From assembly GCA_018648945.1 (NCBI GenBank), contig JABGQJ010000332.1, forward strand, positions 1-8,163: DNA of 8,163 nt. Reading direction: 5' to 3'. Numbering within the stretch: the first letter of the stretch is position 1; every line of letters begins with the position of its first letter. This DNA is from Victivallales bacterium. GTDB lineage: Bacteria; Verrucomicrobiota; Lentisphaeria; Oligosphaerales; Lenti-02. The translations under genes were made by a program, and so were the position numbers. Shown here in pieces: positions 1 to 5,983 of the stretch. Below the pieces are notes generated by a model. That model was not told the origin of the DNA, did no database searches, and saw only the letters and a program-made list of their open reading frames with translations.

Positions 1-283
1 GGGGGAGAAGACAACGCTTGCCCGGCGGAACAAGCCCCCACCGGCTTCGCGCCACCGGTGCTGGACAACGCCCAGACGAAGGAAGACGGACGTGTTCCTT
101 TGGGCAGGACCGAGTTCTCTTCCGTGCCAGAGGCAAAGACCGACCGGCGGCCAGCGATCTCTCATCGCTGTGGCGCGTTCCCGCAGGGCGAGAGGCAGCT
201 ACCGGGAAGAGGGACACGATAGGACACGGGGAACGTTGCGTTTCTGCGTGCGTCTGTGGGTAGGGCGACAGTAGGCGGCCATC
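1..283 (+). other. Upstream region; possible 3' end of an unidentified gene
   Basis: No gene can be assigned confidently here. Forward frame 1 is open from the first base to a TAG at 220-222 (73 codons), with no clear start inside the window, so it could be the C-terminus of a protein that begins to the left. Its translation is hydrophilic and rich in Pro, Glu, Asp and Arg (for example PTGFAPPVLDN near the start) and matches no family I recognise. Forward frames 2 and 3 are also open over much of the stretch, as often happens in GC-rich DNA, so the open frame alone is weak evidence. No structured RNA, tRNA or terminator hairpin with a T-run was seen between 223 and 283. Confidence 0.25.
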
Positions 284-311
284 TTGACCGGCTGGCCTGT
301 CAGCCTATACT
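284..311 (+). promoter_or_regulatory. Sigma70-like promoter of the isoprenoid/radical SAM operon
   Basis: The -35 element TTGACC is at 284-289 and the -10 element TATACT at 306-311, separated by 16 nt. Each hexamer differs from the TTGACA/TATAAT consensus at one position. Transcription would start near 317-319, giving a leader of about 25 nt before the ATG at 343. This is the only strong promoter-like pair I see ahead of the four overlapping genes, and it supports starting the first gene at 343, because an upstream in-frame start at 256 would lie ahead of the promoter. No operator-like palindrome is evident around it. Confidence 0.7.
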
Positions 312-330
312 TGACGAAATGCTCCCGTCC

Positions 331-337
331 AGGAAAG
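331..337 (+). promoter_or_regulatory. Ribosome binding site of the ferredoxin-domain gene
   Basis: AGGAAAG at 331-337 lies 5 nt upstream of the ATG at 343. Together with the promoter at 284-311 it selects this start over the longer reading frame beginning at 256. Confidence 0.65.
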
Positions 338-342
338 ACCAT

Positions 343-1026
343 ATGCCGCTGATCATCTGCCGCTGTTCTCATCGCGACTTTATTCCACAGGCTGCCCTTG
401 GGGATCTCCCCCAGAATTCCGCCGTGTTGGTGGTGGATGATCTCTGTGCGATGATCCAGGCGGGCGGGGAAGGTCTGGAGGGTTTCGTGGCCGCCGGTGG
501 GCGGGTGGCGGCCTGCCATCCCCGCGCCGTGCGCGGGCTCTTCGCGGCGGTCGGGCTGGAGCTCGCCGAGGACCGGGTGACCGATCTGCGGACAGGCGAA
601 GCATTGCCCGACCTCGATCCGGCGGAGGACGCCGCAGTCCCCAACGTCGCTGTGCCCGAGGACGAGGATGCGTGGTTCCCGGTCATCGACCGCGACCGCT
701 GCAATGACTGTGGACGCTGTGCCAGCTTCTGCCTGTTTGGCGTCTACCGTCGCGATGACGATGGTCGCGTGGACGCATTCCGCCCCGCGAAGTGCAAGTT
801 GGACTGCCCCGCCTGTGCCCGGATCTGCCCGGTGAATGCGATCATCTTCCCGAAATGCCCGGACGCGGCGGTCGATGGCGCGCAGCTCTCCGAGGAGGAG
901 TTGGCCGGTGCTCGCATCCGGCTGAGTCCCGAGGAACTGACCGGGGGCAATGTCCGCGACCAGTTGGCGGCCCGGAGCAAACGGCGACGCCTGCTCAAAC
1001 CAGGCGCGCTGGGGGAGGAGCCATGA
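343..1026 (+). CDS. Ferredoxin-type 2x[4Fe-4S] protein with cysteine-rich N-terminal domain
   Basis: A predicted soluble 227-residue electron-transfer protein, probably serving the radical SAM enzyme encoded next. Residues 120-130 carry the first cluster motif, C-x2-C-x2-C-x3-C (CNDCGRCASFC). Residues 151-162 carry the second, C-x3-C-x2-C-x3-CP, with one extra residue in its first gap compared with a standard bacterial ferredoxin. The N-terminal ~110 residues hold four more cysteines (C6, C8, C35, C58); the stretch AACHPRAVRGLF at about 56-67 faintly recalls the VAACSPRTHE region of heterodisulfide reductase HdrA, which suggests another iron-sulfur or thiol site. That resemblance is by eye only. 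The Arg/Lys-rich C-terminus lacks membrane segments. The start at 343 is chosen from the promoter and ribosome binding site. Its TGA overlaps the next ATG by 4 nt, and a GGAGGAG lies just upstream of that ATG. The ferredoxin fold is certain; the physiological role is inferred. Confidence 0.85.
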   Translation: MPLIICRCSHRDFIPQAALGDLPQNSAVLVVDDLCAMIQAGGEGLEGFVAAGGRVAACHPRAVRGLFAAVGLELAEDRVTDLRTGEALPDLDPAEDAAVPNVAVPEDEDAWFPVIDRDRCNDCGRCASFCLFGVYRRDDDGRVDAFRPAKCKLDCPACARICPVNAIIFPKCPDAAVDGAQLSEEELAGARIRLSPEELTGGNVRDQLAARSKRRRLLKPGALGEEP

Positions 1027-2213
1027 AGCTGCGTACCATCGCCCGGCTTCTAGCCGAGCCCTCCCCTCGCCTGCTCTGGAAGTTCGCCTGGAACTTCGGC
1101 TGGCATGGCATGCGGGCGGTGAACGCCTTCAAGCGACGCCTCAAGAAAGGCGAGTCCTTCCCTGCGTTCCTCTTCCTCTCCATCACCAATCGCTGCAACC
1201 TCTCCTGCCAGGGGTGCTGGGTGACCGGCGACACGCGCCCGTCGGAGCTGGATGCAGAGACCATCGACCGCGTGATCGACGAATGCCGTCCCCTCGGCAC
1301 CCGGTTCTTCGGCATCCTCGGCGGCGAGCCCTTGCTCCACAAGGGCTTGATGGAAGTCCTTGCCAAACACCGGGACTGCTACTTCCTGATCTTCACCAAC
1401 GGCCTCCTGCTCACCCCCGAGGTGGCCAAGGAGTTCCGCCGACTGGGCAATGTGACGCCCCTGGTCAGCATCGAGGGAAGCGCGTCGGTCTCGGACGTGC
1501 GCCGCGGCGGCCACGACGTCTACAGCCGCTCGCTCGAGGCCTTGGAGAACTGCCACCGCGAACGACTGATCACGGGCGTAGCCACCAGCCTCTGCCAATC
1601 CAACCTGGACGATCTGCTCAGCACCCAGTTCCTACAGCAAGTCAGCGATCTGGGGGTGATGTATATGTGGTACTACATCTATCGCCCGGTCGGCCCCCAG
1701 CCCGCGCCCGAGCTCGCCCTGAGCCCGGAGCAGGTGCGCCGGGCCCGGCAGTTCATCGTCGATCAGCGCCCAGTGGCGCCCCTGGCCATCGTGGACGCCT
1801 ACTGGGACGACGCTGGCGAGGCGCTCTGCCCCGCCGCCACGGGGATCAGCCACCATATCAACCCCTTCGGCGATGTGGAGCCCTGTCCGATCATCCAGTT
1901 CGCCAAGGAGAACGTAAAGGATGGTCCCCTGCGCGAGACCATCGCCGAGTCCGAGTTCCTGCGTGACTTCCGCACGCTGGCGGCGGAGACCACGCGCGGC
2001 TGCATCATGCTGGAGCGACCCGAACTCACGAAGGAGTTCATGGAGACCCACGGCGCGCGGGACTGCACGGGACGGGATGCGGGATTCGCCGAACTGGCTG
2101 CCATGTGCCCGCACAACAGTCACGGTACCGCTGGTCCCCCCATCCCCGAAAGGGACTGGATGTATCGATTTGCCAAGAAACACTGGTTCTTTGGATTTGG
2201 CGCATATGGATAG
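1023..2213 (+). CDS. Radical SAM enzyme with SPASM-like cysteine-rich C-terminus
   Basis: A 396-residue radical S-adenosylmethionine enzyme. The cluster motif C-x3-C-x2-C is CNLSCQGC at residues 58-65, followed by the SAM-contacting GGEP motif at 100-103. The C-terminal part has cysteines at about 269, 288, 327, 348 and 362; the context NPFGDVEPCP around C288 is typical of SPASM or twitch domains, which bind auxiliary [4Fe-4S] clusters. A basic, aromatic N-terminal stretch of ~50 residues (LLWKFAWNFGWHGM) could sit at the membrane surface, but no transmembrane helix is clear. The ATG at 1023 lies just after GGAGGAG (1014-1020) and overlaps the upstream TGA; the reading frame extends further upstream, but that part is a shadow of the ferredoxin gene. 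The downstream gene overlaps it by 8 nt. Partnership with a polyprenyl synthase gene points to a lipid or isoprenoid substrate (compare HpnH or the tetraether synthases, which act on lipids), although SPASM proteins often modify peptides. The superfamily is certain; the substrate is unknown. Confidence 0.9.
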   Translation: MKLRTIARLLAEPSPRLLWKFAWNFGWHGMRAVNAFKRRLKKGESFPAFLFLSITNRCNLSCQGCWVTGDTRPSELDAETIDRVIDECRPLGTRFFGILGGEPLLHKGLMEVLAKHRDCYFLIFTNGLLLTPEVAKEFRRLGNVTPLVSIEGSASVSDVRRGGHDVYSRSLEALENCHRERLITGVATSLCQSNLDDLLSTQFLQQVSDLGVMYMWYYIYRPVGPQPAPELALSPEQVRRARQFIVDQRPVAPLAIVDAYWDDAGEALCPAATGISHHINPFGDVEPCPIIQFAKENVKDGPLRETIAESEFLRDFRTLAAETTRGCIMLERPELTKEFMETHGARDCTGRDAGFAELAAMCPHNSHGTAGPPIPERDWMYRFAKKHWFFGFGAYG

Positions 2214-3855
2214 TCCCCAACCCCATAGTCAAGAGACCATCCGGGCGGGAGTGCCCGTGGCTGGCGCGCGCCGCGAAGCTCTGCGCGACGCGGCGGAGGC
2301 CTATGTCCGGGACGAGGGGCTCGTCCCTCCACTCTCCCTGGAAGAACTGCGCGAACACGCCGGGATTCTGGCCAAAATGGAGCAGGCGGAGGACGTCCTC
2401 GACTTCCTCACCGTCCTGCTCAGCAACGCCGCCTGGCGGGACACGATTGCTGGCCTGCCCTACGACCGGCGCCTCTTGCTGCTGCCCCAGTGTCTGCGTT
2501 CCAGCACCCATTGCCAGGCGGAGTACGACAACTTCGGGTTGCTCTGCGACGAATGCGGGGCCTGCTCGATGGGGGGGATTCAACACCAGGCCGAACGCCT
2601 CGGCTATGTGGTGCTGATCGCCGAGGGGACCACCGTGGTCACCCGCTTGCTGGAGCAAGGCAAGGTGGATGCGGTGATCGGGGTCAGTTGTCTGGACGGT
2701 CTGGAACGCTCCTTCCCACACATGGCCGCCGAAGCGGTCCCGGGCCTCGCCATCCCCCTGCTGCGGGATGGCTGCAAGGACACGGGCGTGGATCTGGAAT
2801 GGCTCACGCAGGCCATCAACCTGCGCGCCGACGGCGGCTGGACCAACCAGGTGGACGTGGACGCCGTGCGACGCGAAGTGGACAGTTGGTTCGAACCCGA
2901 TGCCCTCACCGAACTGATTGCGGAAGACGGCACGGAGAGCGAGAACCTGGGCGTCGAGTGGCTGGCCCAGTCGGGCAAGCGCTGGCGGCCCTTCCTCACC
3001 GTCGCCGCCTGCCAGGCCCTGCTGGGGCGGGATCTCTCCGGCTTGCCATCCGTCTTGCGGCGGGTCGCCGTGGCCGTGGAGTGTTTTCACAAGGCGTCGC
3101 TGATCCACGACGACATCGAGGACGACGACGACCTGCGCTACGGCACTGCCACCCTCCACCGTCGCGTGGGCATGCCGGTGGCCCTCAATGTGGGCGACCT
3201 GCTGCTGGGCGAAGGCTACCGCCTGTTGGCGGAGGCGGATCTCCCCGCCGAAGAACGCGCTGAAATGCTGCGGATCGCCGCGGCCGGTCACCGCACCCTC
3301 TCCCTGGGCCAGGGCGACGAGCTCTGCTGGTCCCGGACGCCAAAGGCGCTGGGTCTGGCCCAGACCCTCAGTATCTTCGCGCGCAAGACCGCCCCTGCGT
3401 TCGAAGTGGCCTTGCGGCTGGGCGTGCTCCACGGGGGGGCGGACCAGGCCACCCACGGCGTGCTTACCGAGTTCAGCCACAATCTCGGTATCGCCTACCA
3501 GATTCGCGACGACCTGGCCGACTTCGCCGCTGACCAGGCCGGGGATCTGCTGGCCGGGCGCCCCTCGATTCTCTTCGCCCTGGCCAAGGAACATGGCTCC
3601 CTCCGGCTTAGGGATCTCTTGGAGGACACGCTGGCGGAGCCGACCCGCGAACGCGTCGCACCCTTCCTGGCGGCCTTGGCCAAGGAAGGCATCACCGCCC
3701 ATGCCGAGACCTTGCTCGACCACTACCGGAACGAGGCAGTCCGTTCCCTCATCCCCTTGCGCAACTCCCAGCTCAAGGGCTTGCTCCGCCGTCTGGTCGC
3801 GCGGATTCTGGGGCGCACCCGCCCCAAGCGCACCGGCAGCGGCCCCGCCCGATGA
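2206..3855 (+). CDS. DUF116 domain fused to trans-polyprenyl diphosphate synthase
   Basis: A 549-residue two-domain protein. Residues ~85-200 match DUF116: RLLLLPQC followed by a cysteine cluster at C96, C103, C114, C117 and C120 (CDECGACS), then C162 in GVSC and C190, arranged to hold a metal or iron-sulfur centre of unknown function. Residues ~240-530 are a class I trans-isoprenyl diphosphate synthase, which condenses isopentenyl diphosphate onto an allylic primer. It shows SGKRWRP near 256-262, the first aspartate motif D302-D303-x-x-D306 within ASLIHDDIED, and the second D435-D436-x-x-D439 within QIRDDLAD. The residue five before the first motif is alanine, as in long-chain (C35-C50 type) synthases, so a long product is likely. 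The usual EGK-T-P segment after the second motif is AGRPS (about 450-454). The ATG at 2206 overlaps the radical SAM gene by 8 nt and has no good ribosome site; GTGs at 2251 and 2257, the latter after CGGGAG, are alternatives. The extended upstream frame overlaps the radical SAM gene and is rejected. Confidence 0.88.
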   Translation: MDSPQPHSQETIRAGVPVAGARREALRDAAEAYVRDEGLVPPLSLEELREHAGILAKMEQAEDVLDFLTVLLSNAAWRDTIAGLPYDRRLLLLPQCLRSSTHCQAEYDNFGLLCDECGACSMGGIQHQAERLGYVVLIAEGTTVVTRLLEQGKVDAVIGVSCLDGLERSFPHMAAEAVPGLAIPLLRDGCKDTGVDLEWLTQAINLRADGGWTNQVDVDAVRREVDSWFEPDALTELIAEDGTESENLGVEWLAQSGKRWRPFLTVAACQALLGRDLSGLPSVLRRVAVAVECFHKASLIHDDIEDDDDLRYGTATLHRRVGMPVALNVGDLLLGEGYRLLAEADLPAEERAEMLRIAAAGHRTLSLGQGDELCWSRTPKALGLAQTLSIFARKTAPAFEVALRLGVLHGGADQATHGVLTEFSHNLGIAYQIRDDLADFAADQAGDLLAGRPSILFALAKEHGSLRLRDLLEDTLAEPTRERVAPFLAALAKEGITAHAETLLDHYRNEAVRSLIPLRNSQLKGLLRRLVARILGRTRPKRTGSGPAR

Positions 3856-4745
3856 GGGCGCTCTTTCGCCCACTCTCGCCGTTCCAGCGCCTTGAGGAAC
3901 TGGCAACGAGGGGGGCGTGCCTTCTCGACCCCCCGGCGCGCGACGAAATCCACGCGTTTCTGCTCGCCCGGCAGCAACCCGACGGCGGATTCCGCGGCCC
4001 CGCCGGAACCAGCGATCTCTACTACACCCTTTTCGCCCTAGGCGCACTGCGCGCCCTCGAGGTCGAGGAAGCCGGGGCCGAGCCCTACCTGGCCAGCTTC
4101 GGGCACGGGGCAGAGTTGGACTTGGTTCACCTCTCCTCCCTCGCCGTTTGCCGAGGAGCGCTGAGCAAGCCCGCACCCGACCGGGCCTGGACCCAAGCCT
4201 GTCTGGCCCAACTCGAACGGTTCCGGCAGCCTGACGGGGGGTTCAGCGTGGACGAGAAGGAGAGCGGAGGCACGCCCTACGGCGGCTACCTTGCTCTGCT
4301 CGCCGCCGGTGCCCTTGGTGTCCGCTTGCCGCAGCGGCGCAAGGCGATCGCCGCCTCCGAGCGCTGCCGCGCCACCGACGGCGGCTACGCCGGTCATCCC
4401 GACGCAACCCAGGGGACACTGCCCGGCACGGTCGCCGCCCTCGTCCTGCGCGCCTCCAGCTGGCGCCTCCCCCCGAAGCAGACCACCAGCTGGTTCCAGA
4501 GCTGCCAGCGCGACGGCGGCTTTGCCGCCGTGACGGATCTTCCCATTCCCGATCTCCTCTCCACCGCCACCGCCCTCGCCGCCAATCGCCTGCTTCGGAT
4601 GGGCCTTTCCATCGACAAAACCAAGACCGCCGCCTTCGTCGAGTCCTGCTGGGACGAATCCGGCGGCTTTGGTGCCATCCCCGACACCACCCCCGACTGC
4701 GAATACACCTTCTACGCCCTCCTTGCCCTTGGGGCGCTGGCCTGA
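3852..4745 (+). CDS. Prenyltransferase/squalene-cyclase repeat (alpha/alpha-toroid) protein
   Basis: A 297-residue single toroid domain related to protein prenyltransferase beta subunits and to one half of squalene/hopene cyclases. Five QW-like repeats are visible: QQPDGGF from residue 41, RQPDGGF around 125, ATDGGY at 174-179, QRDGGF at 219-224 and DESGGF at 268-273. Each precedes a helix-rich block such as DLYYTLFALGAL. The protein lacks the DxDD motif of class II terpene cyclases. It also lacks an obvious set of prenyltransferase zinc ligands: the expected YHT-type histidine is Tyr in DLYYT, and only an adjacent Asp-Cys pair (282-283) appears near the C-terminus. It may therefore bind or shape the polyprenyl product rather than follow known catalysis. 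The ATG overlaps the TGA of the synthase gene by 4 nt and has no separate ribosome site, indicating coupled translation. The fold is confident, the function unknown. Confidence 0.82.
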   Translation: MRALFRPLSPFQRLEELATRGACLLDPPARDEIHAFLLARQQPDGGFRGPAGTSDLYYTLFALGALRALEVEEAGAEPYLASFGHGAELDLVHLSSLAVCRGALSKPAPDRAWTQACLAQLERFRQPDGGFSVDEKESGGTPYGGYLALLAAGALGVRLPQRRKAIAASERCRATDGGYAGHPDATQGTLPGTVAALVLRASSWRLPPKQTTSWFQSCQRDGGFAAVTDLPIPDLLSTATALAANRLLRMGLSIDKTKTAAFVESCWDESGGFGAIPDTTPDCEYTFYALLALGALA

Positions 4746-4756
4746 ATGGAGAGCCC

Positions 4757-4762
4757 GGAGGA
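4757..4762 (+). promoter_or_regulatory. Ribosome binding site of the BNR propeller gene
   Basis: GGAGGA at 4757-4762 is placed 7 nt before the ATG at 4770 and is the best ribosome site in the window. It argues against the in-frame ATG at 4746, which starts immediately after the upstream stop codon with no such site. Confidence 0.65.
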
Positions 4763-4769
4763 ACCCAGT

Positions 4770-5762
4770 ATGTCAGGACCAATGCAGAGCCGACTCATCT
4801 ACGACACGCTTGCTGGCGTGCCATCCTGCCATGCCTCCACGCTGGCGGAATTGCCCAACGGGGATCTGGTGGCGGCTTGGTTTGGCGGCGCGCAGGAGGG
4901 CTCGCCGGACTCGTCGCACTACTGGTCGCGGCTGCGCCACGGACAGACTGCGTGGGACGAACCCGCAGTGCTCTGGGATGTGCCAGGGCATGCTGCGGGC
5001 AATCCGCGCCTCTTCACGGTTCCCAACGGTGACCTGTGGGCCATCCTGCCCGTGAACTACGGGAAATGGTGCAACGGCGGCACGCGGTTCTACCACCGGG
5101 TGTCGCCAGACCTGGGAGCAACTTGGTCGGACCCCATCCACACGCCAGAACTGGACATGCTTCTCGGCAAGAACAAGCCAGTGGTATTCCCCGACGGCCG
5201 GTTCGTGCTACCCGTCACCATGGAGCTAACCAAGGCATCCGCTGCCATTGTCCATCTGCCGGAATCCCAGAAGTGGGTCGTCTCTGCCCCCATCTCCCTG
5301 CCAGAAAATGGGCGGTGCATTCAACCGAGCTTTGTGACGCTGCGAGATGGCAGGATTCTCGCCTTCTTCCGCACCGGATGCGGCAGGATCTGGAAGGCAT
5401 ACTCGGAGGACCGCGGGTTGGCGTGGTCCCAGCCTGTGGAAACCGCGCTCCGCAACAACGACAGCGGCCTGGACCTGGCTCGCCTCGCAAATGGGCACCT
5501 TCTCCTGGCCTTCAACGATACAGAGAAGGGGCGCACGCCGCTCAATCTGGCGGTCTCGACCGACGGCGGGGAGACCTGGCCCCACCGGCTCACCATCGCC
5601 CAGGGCCGAGGGGAATTCTCCTACCCCACCGTCATCCAGAGCCGTGACGGGCTCATCCATCTCACCTATACTGATCTCCCGGGAGAGAGGAAAGGACCTG
5701 GCCGGTACGGCTCGAAGGTCCGCCACGTCGTTCTCCAGGAAAGGCACATACTGGACGCCTAG
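4770..5762 (+). CDS. Sialidase-like BNR/Asp-box six-bladed propeller protein
   Basis: A 330-residue protein of the BNR_2 sialidase-like group (exo-alpha-sialidase/neuraminidase superfamily). Three Asp boxes of the S-x-D-x-G-x-x-W type are visible: SPDLGATW at 112-119, SEDRGLAW at 212-219 and STDGGETW at 263-270. The N-terminal segment around residues 21-47 (HASTLAELPNGDLVAAWFGG, then a QEGSPD segment) and KNKPVVFPDGRF further on are typical of this subgroup. Such enzymes hydrolyse terminal sugars, but the subgroup is poorly characterised and the true substrate may not be sialic acid. No signal peptide or lipobox is present, so the protein appears cytoplasmic and would act on imported oligosaccharides. 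The gene lies 24 nt after the toroid gene and 2 nt before the start of a broken sulfatase gene, consistent with a glycan-plus-sulfate catabolic operon. Confidence 0.82.
   Translation: MSGPMQSRLIYDTLAGVPSCHASTLAELPNGDLVAAWFGGAQEGSPDSSHYWSRLRHGQTAWDEPAVLWDVPGHAAGNPRLFTVPNGDLWAILPVNYGKWCNGGTRFYHRVSPDLGATWSDPIHTPELDMLLGKNKPVVFPDGRFVLPVTMELTKASAAIVHLPESQKWVVSAPISLPENGRCIQPSFVTLRDGRILAFFRTGCGRIWKAYSEDRGLAWSQPVETALRNNDSGLDLARLANGHLLLAFNDTEKGRTPLNLAVSTDGGETWPHRLTIAQGRGEFSYPTVIQSRDGLIHLTYTDLPGERKGPGRYGSKVRHVVLQERHILDA
5644..5672 (+). promoter_or_regulatory. Weak candidate promoter inside the end of the BNR gene
   Basis: GTGACG (5644-5649), a 17-nt spacer and TATACT (5667-5672) form a reasonable sigma70-like pair about 300 nt ahead of the intact sulfatase. 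The -10 matches well and the -35 matches at four of six positions. It lies inside coding sequence, so it could be chance; if used, it would transcribe the sulfatases separately from the upstream genes. Confidence 0.22.
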
Positions 5763-5764
5763 CC

Positions 5765-5869
5765 ATGGCTGATGCACGACCGAACATCATCCTGATCATG
5801 AGCGACCAGCAGCGGCTGGACAGGTTCGGGGCTGAGGGGTTGAGGGGTACGCGACCCCGATTGGGGTAG
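5765..5869 (+). pseudogene. Truncated sulfatase N-terminus (dead gene remnant)
   Basis: The ATG at 5765 opens a 34-codon frame starting MADARPNIILIMSDQQR, the unmistakable first beta strand of an S1-type sulfatase, including the metal-binding SDQ segment. After about 25 residues the similarity ends in low-complexity GGGGT sequence and the frame stops at TAG 5867-5869; no active-site motif or catalytic domain follows in any frame before the intact sulfatase. It lies 2 nt after the BNR stop codon, as expected for a former operon member. The 12-mer ATGAGCGACCAG (5798-5809) recurs at 6002-6013 in the intact gene, and both are in the same frame. The remnant may reflect an ancestral tandem pair of sulfatases, one of which was deleted. 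It could in principle be a short translated leader, but the sulfatase signature makes decay the better reading. Confidence 0.7.
5833..5867. repeat. TGAGGGGT tandem and alternating GGGGT/ACCCC hairpins
   Basis: TGAGGGGT is repeated perfectly in tandem (5833-5840 and 5841-5848). The second GGGGT (5844-5848) can pair with ACCCC at 5854-5858 across a 5-nt loop, and the same ACCCC can instead pair with GGGGT at 5863-5867 across a 4-nt GATT loop. Sulfatase similarity is lost just where this element starts, so it may mark an inserted short repeat or a deletion joint. There is no T-run, so a standard terminator is unlikely. Confidence 0.5.
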
Positions 5870-5983
5870 GGGGAGGAATAGACCACTGGATAAAGAGCAG
5901 ACCGAGCACAAGCCGACCATCACTTCCCTGCTGGCACTCGCCGACGAAGGCTGGCAAGGACTCCTCTGAGGGGCAAGTCGCCC
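5870..5983 (+). other. Remnant spacer between broken and intact sulfatase genes
   Basis: No complete gene is present. Forward frame 3 is open here up to TGA 5967-5969 and ends in a protein-like stretch (TITSLLALADEGW) whose ALADEGW recalls the TPNIDALADEG region of sulfatases, so it may be a frameshifted scrap of the broken gene; the match is too short to be sure. GAGGGG at 5968-5973 provides a ribosome site 10 nt before the GTG start of the intact sulfatase. Confidence 0.35.

Noticed and set aside
18..263. Small open frames in the first 280 bases as separate genes
   Set aside because: Three forward frames are open at once, products are Arg/Gly-rich without motifs, and none has a convincing ribosome site.
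256..342. Upstream in-frame start at 256 for the ferredoxin-domain gene
   Set aside because: It lies before the promoter hexamers at 284-311, and the extra 29 residues look unlike the conserved protein. The ATG at 343 has a good ribosome site.
1921..2205. Longer N-terminus for the DUF116-synthase fusion
   Set aside because: The extension overlaps the radical SAM C-terminus with its conserved cysteines, and its Arg/Ser/Pro-rich translation is typical of an off-frame shadow.
2038..4176. Very long minus-strand open frame (712 codons) opposite the synthase and neighbours
   Set aside because: Its product is a compositionally biased Gly/Arg/Gln/Ala run with no recognisable motif, lying antisense to genes with clear catalytic motifs. 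Long antisense frames are normal in GC-rich coding DNA.
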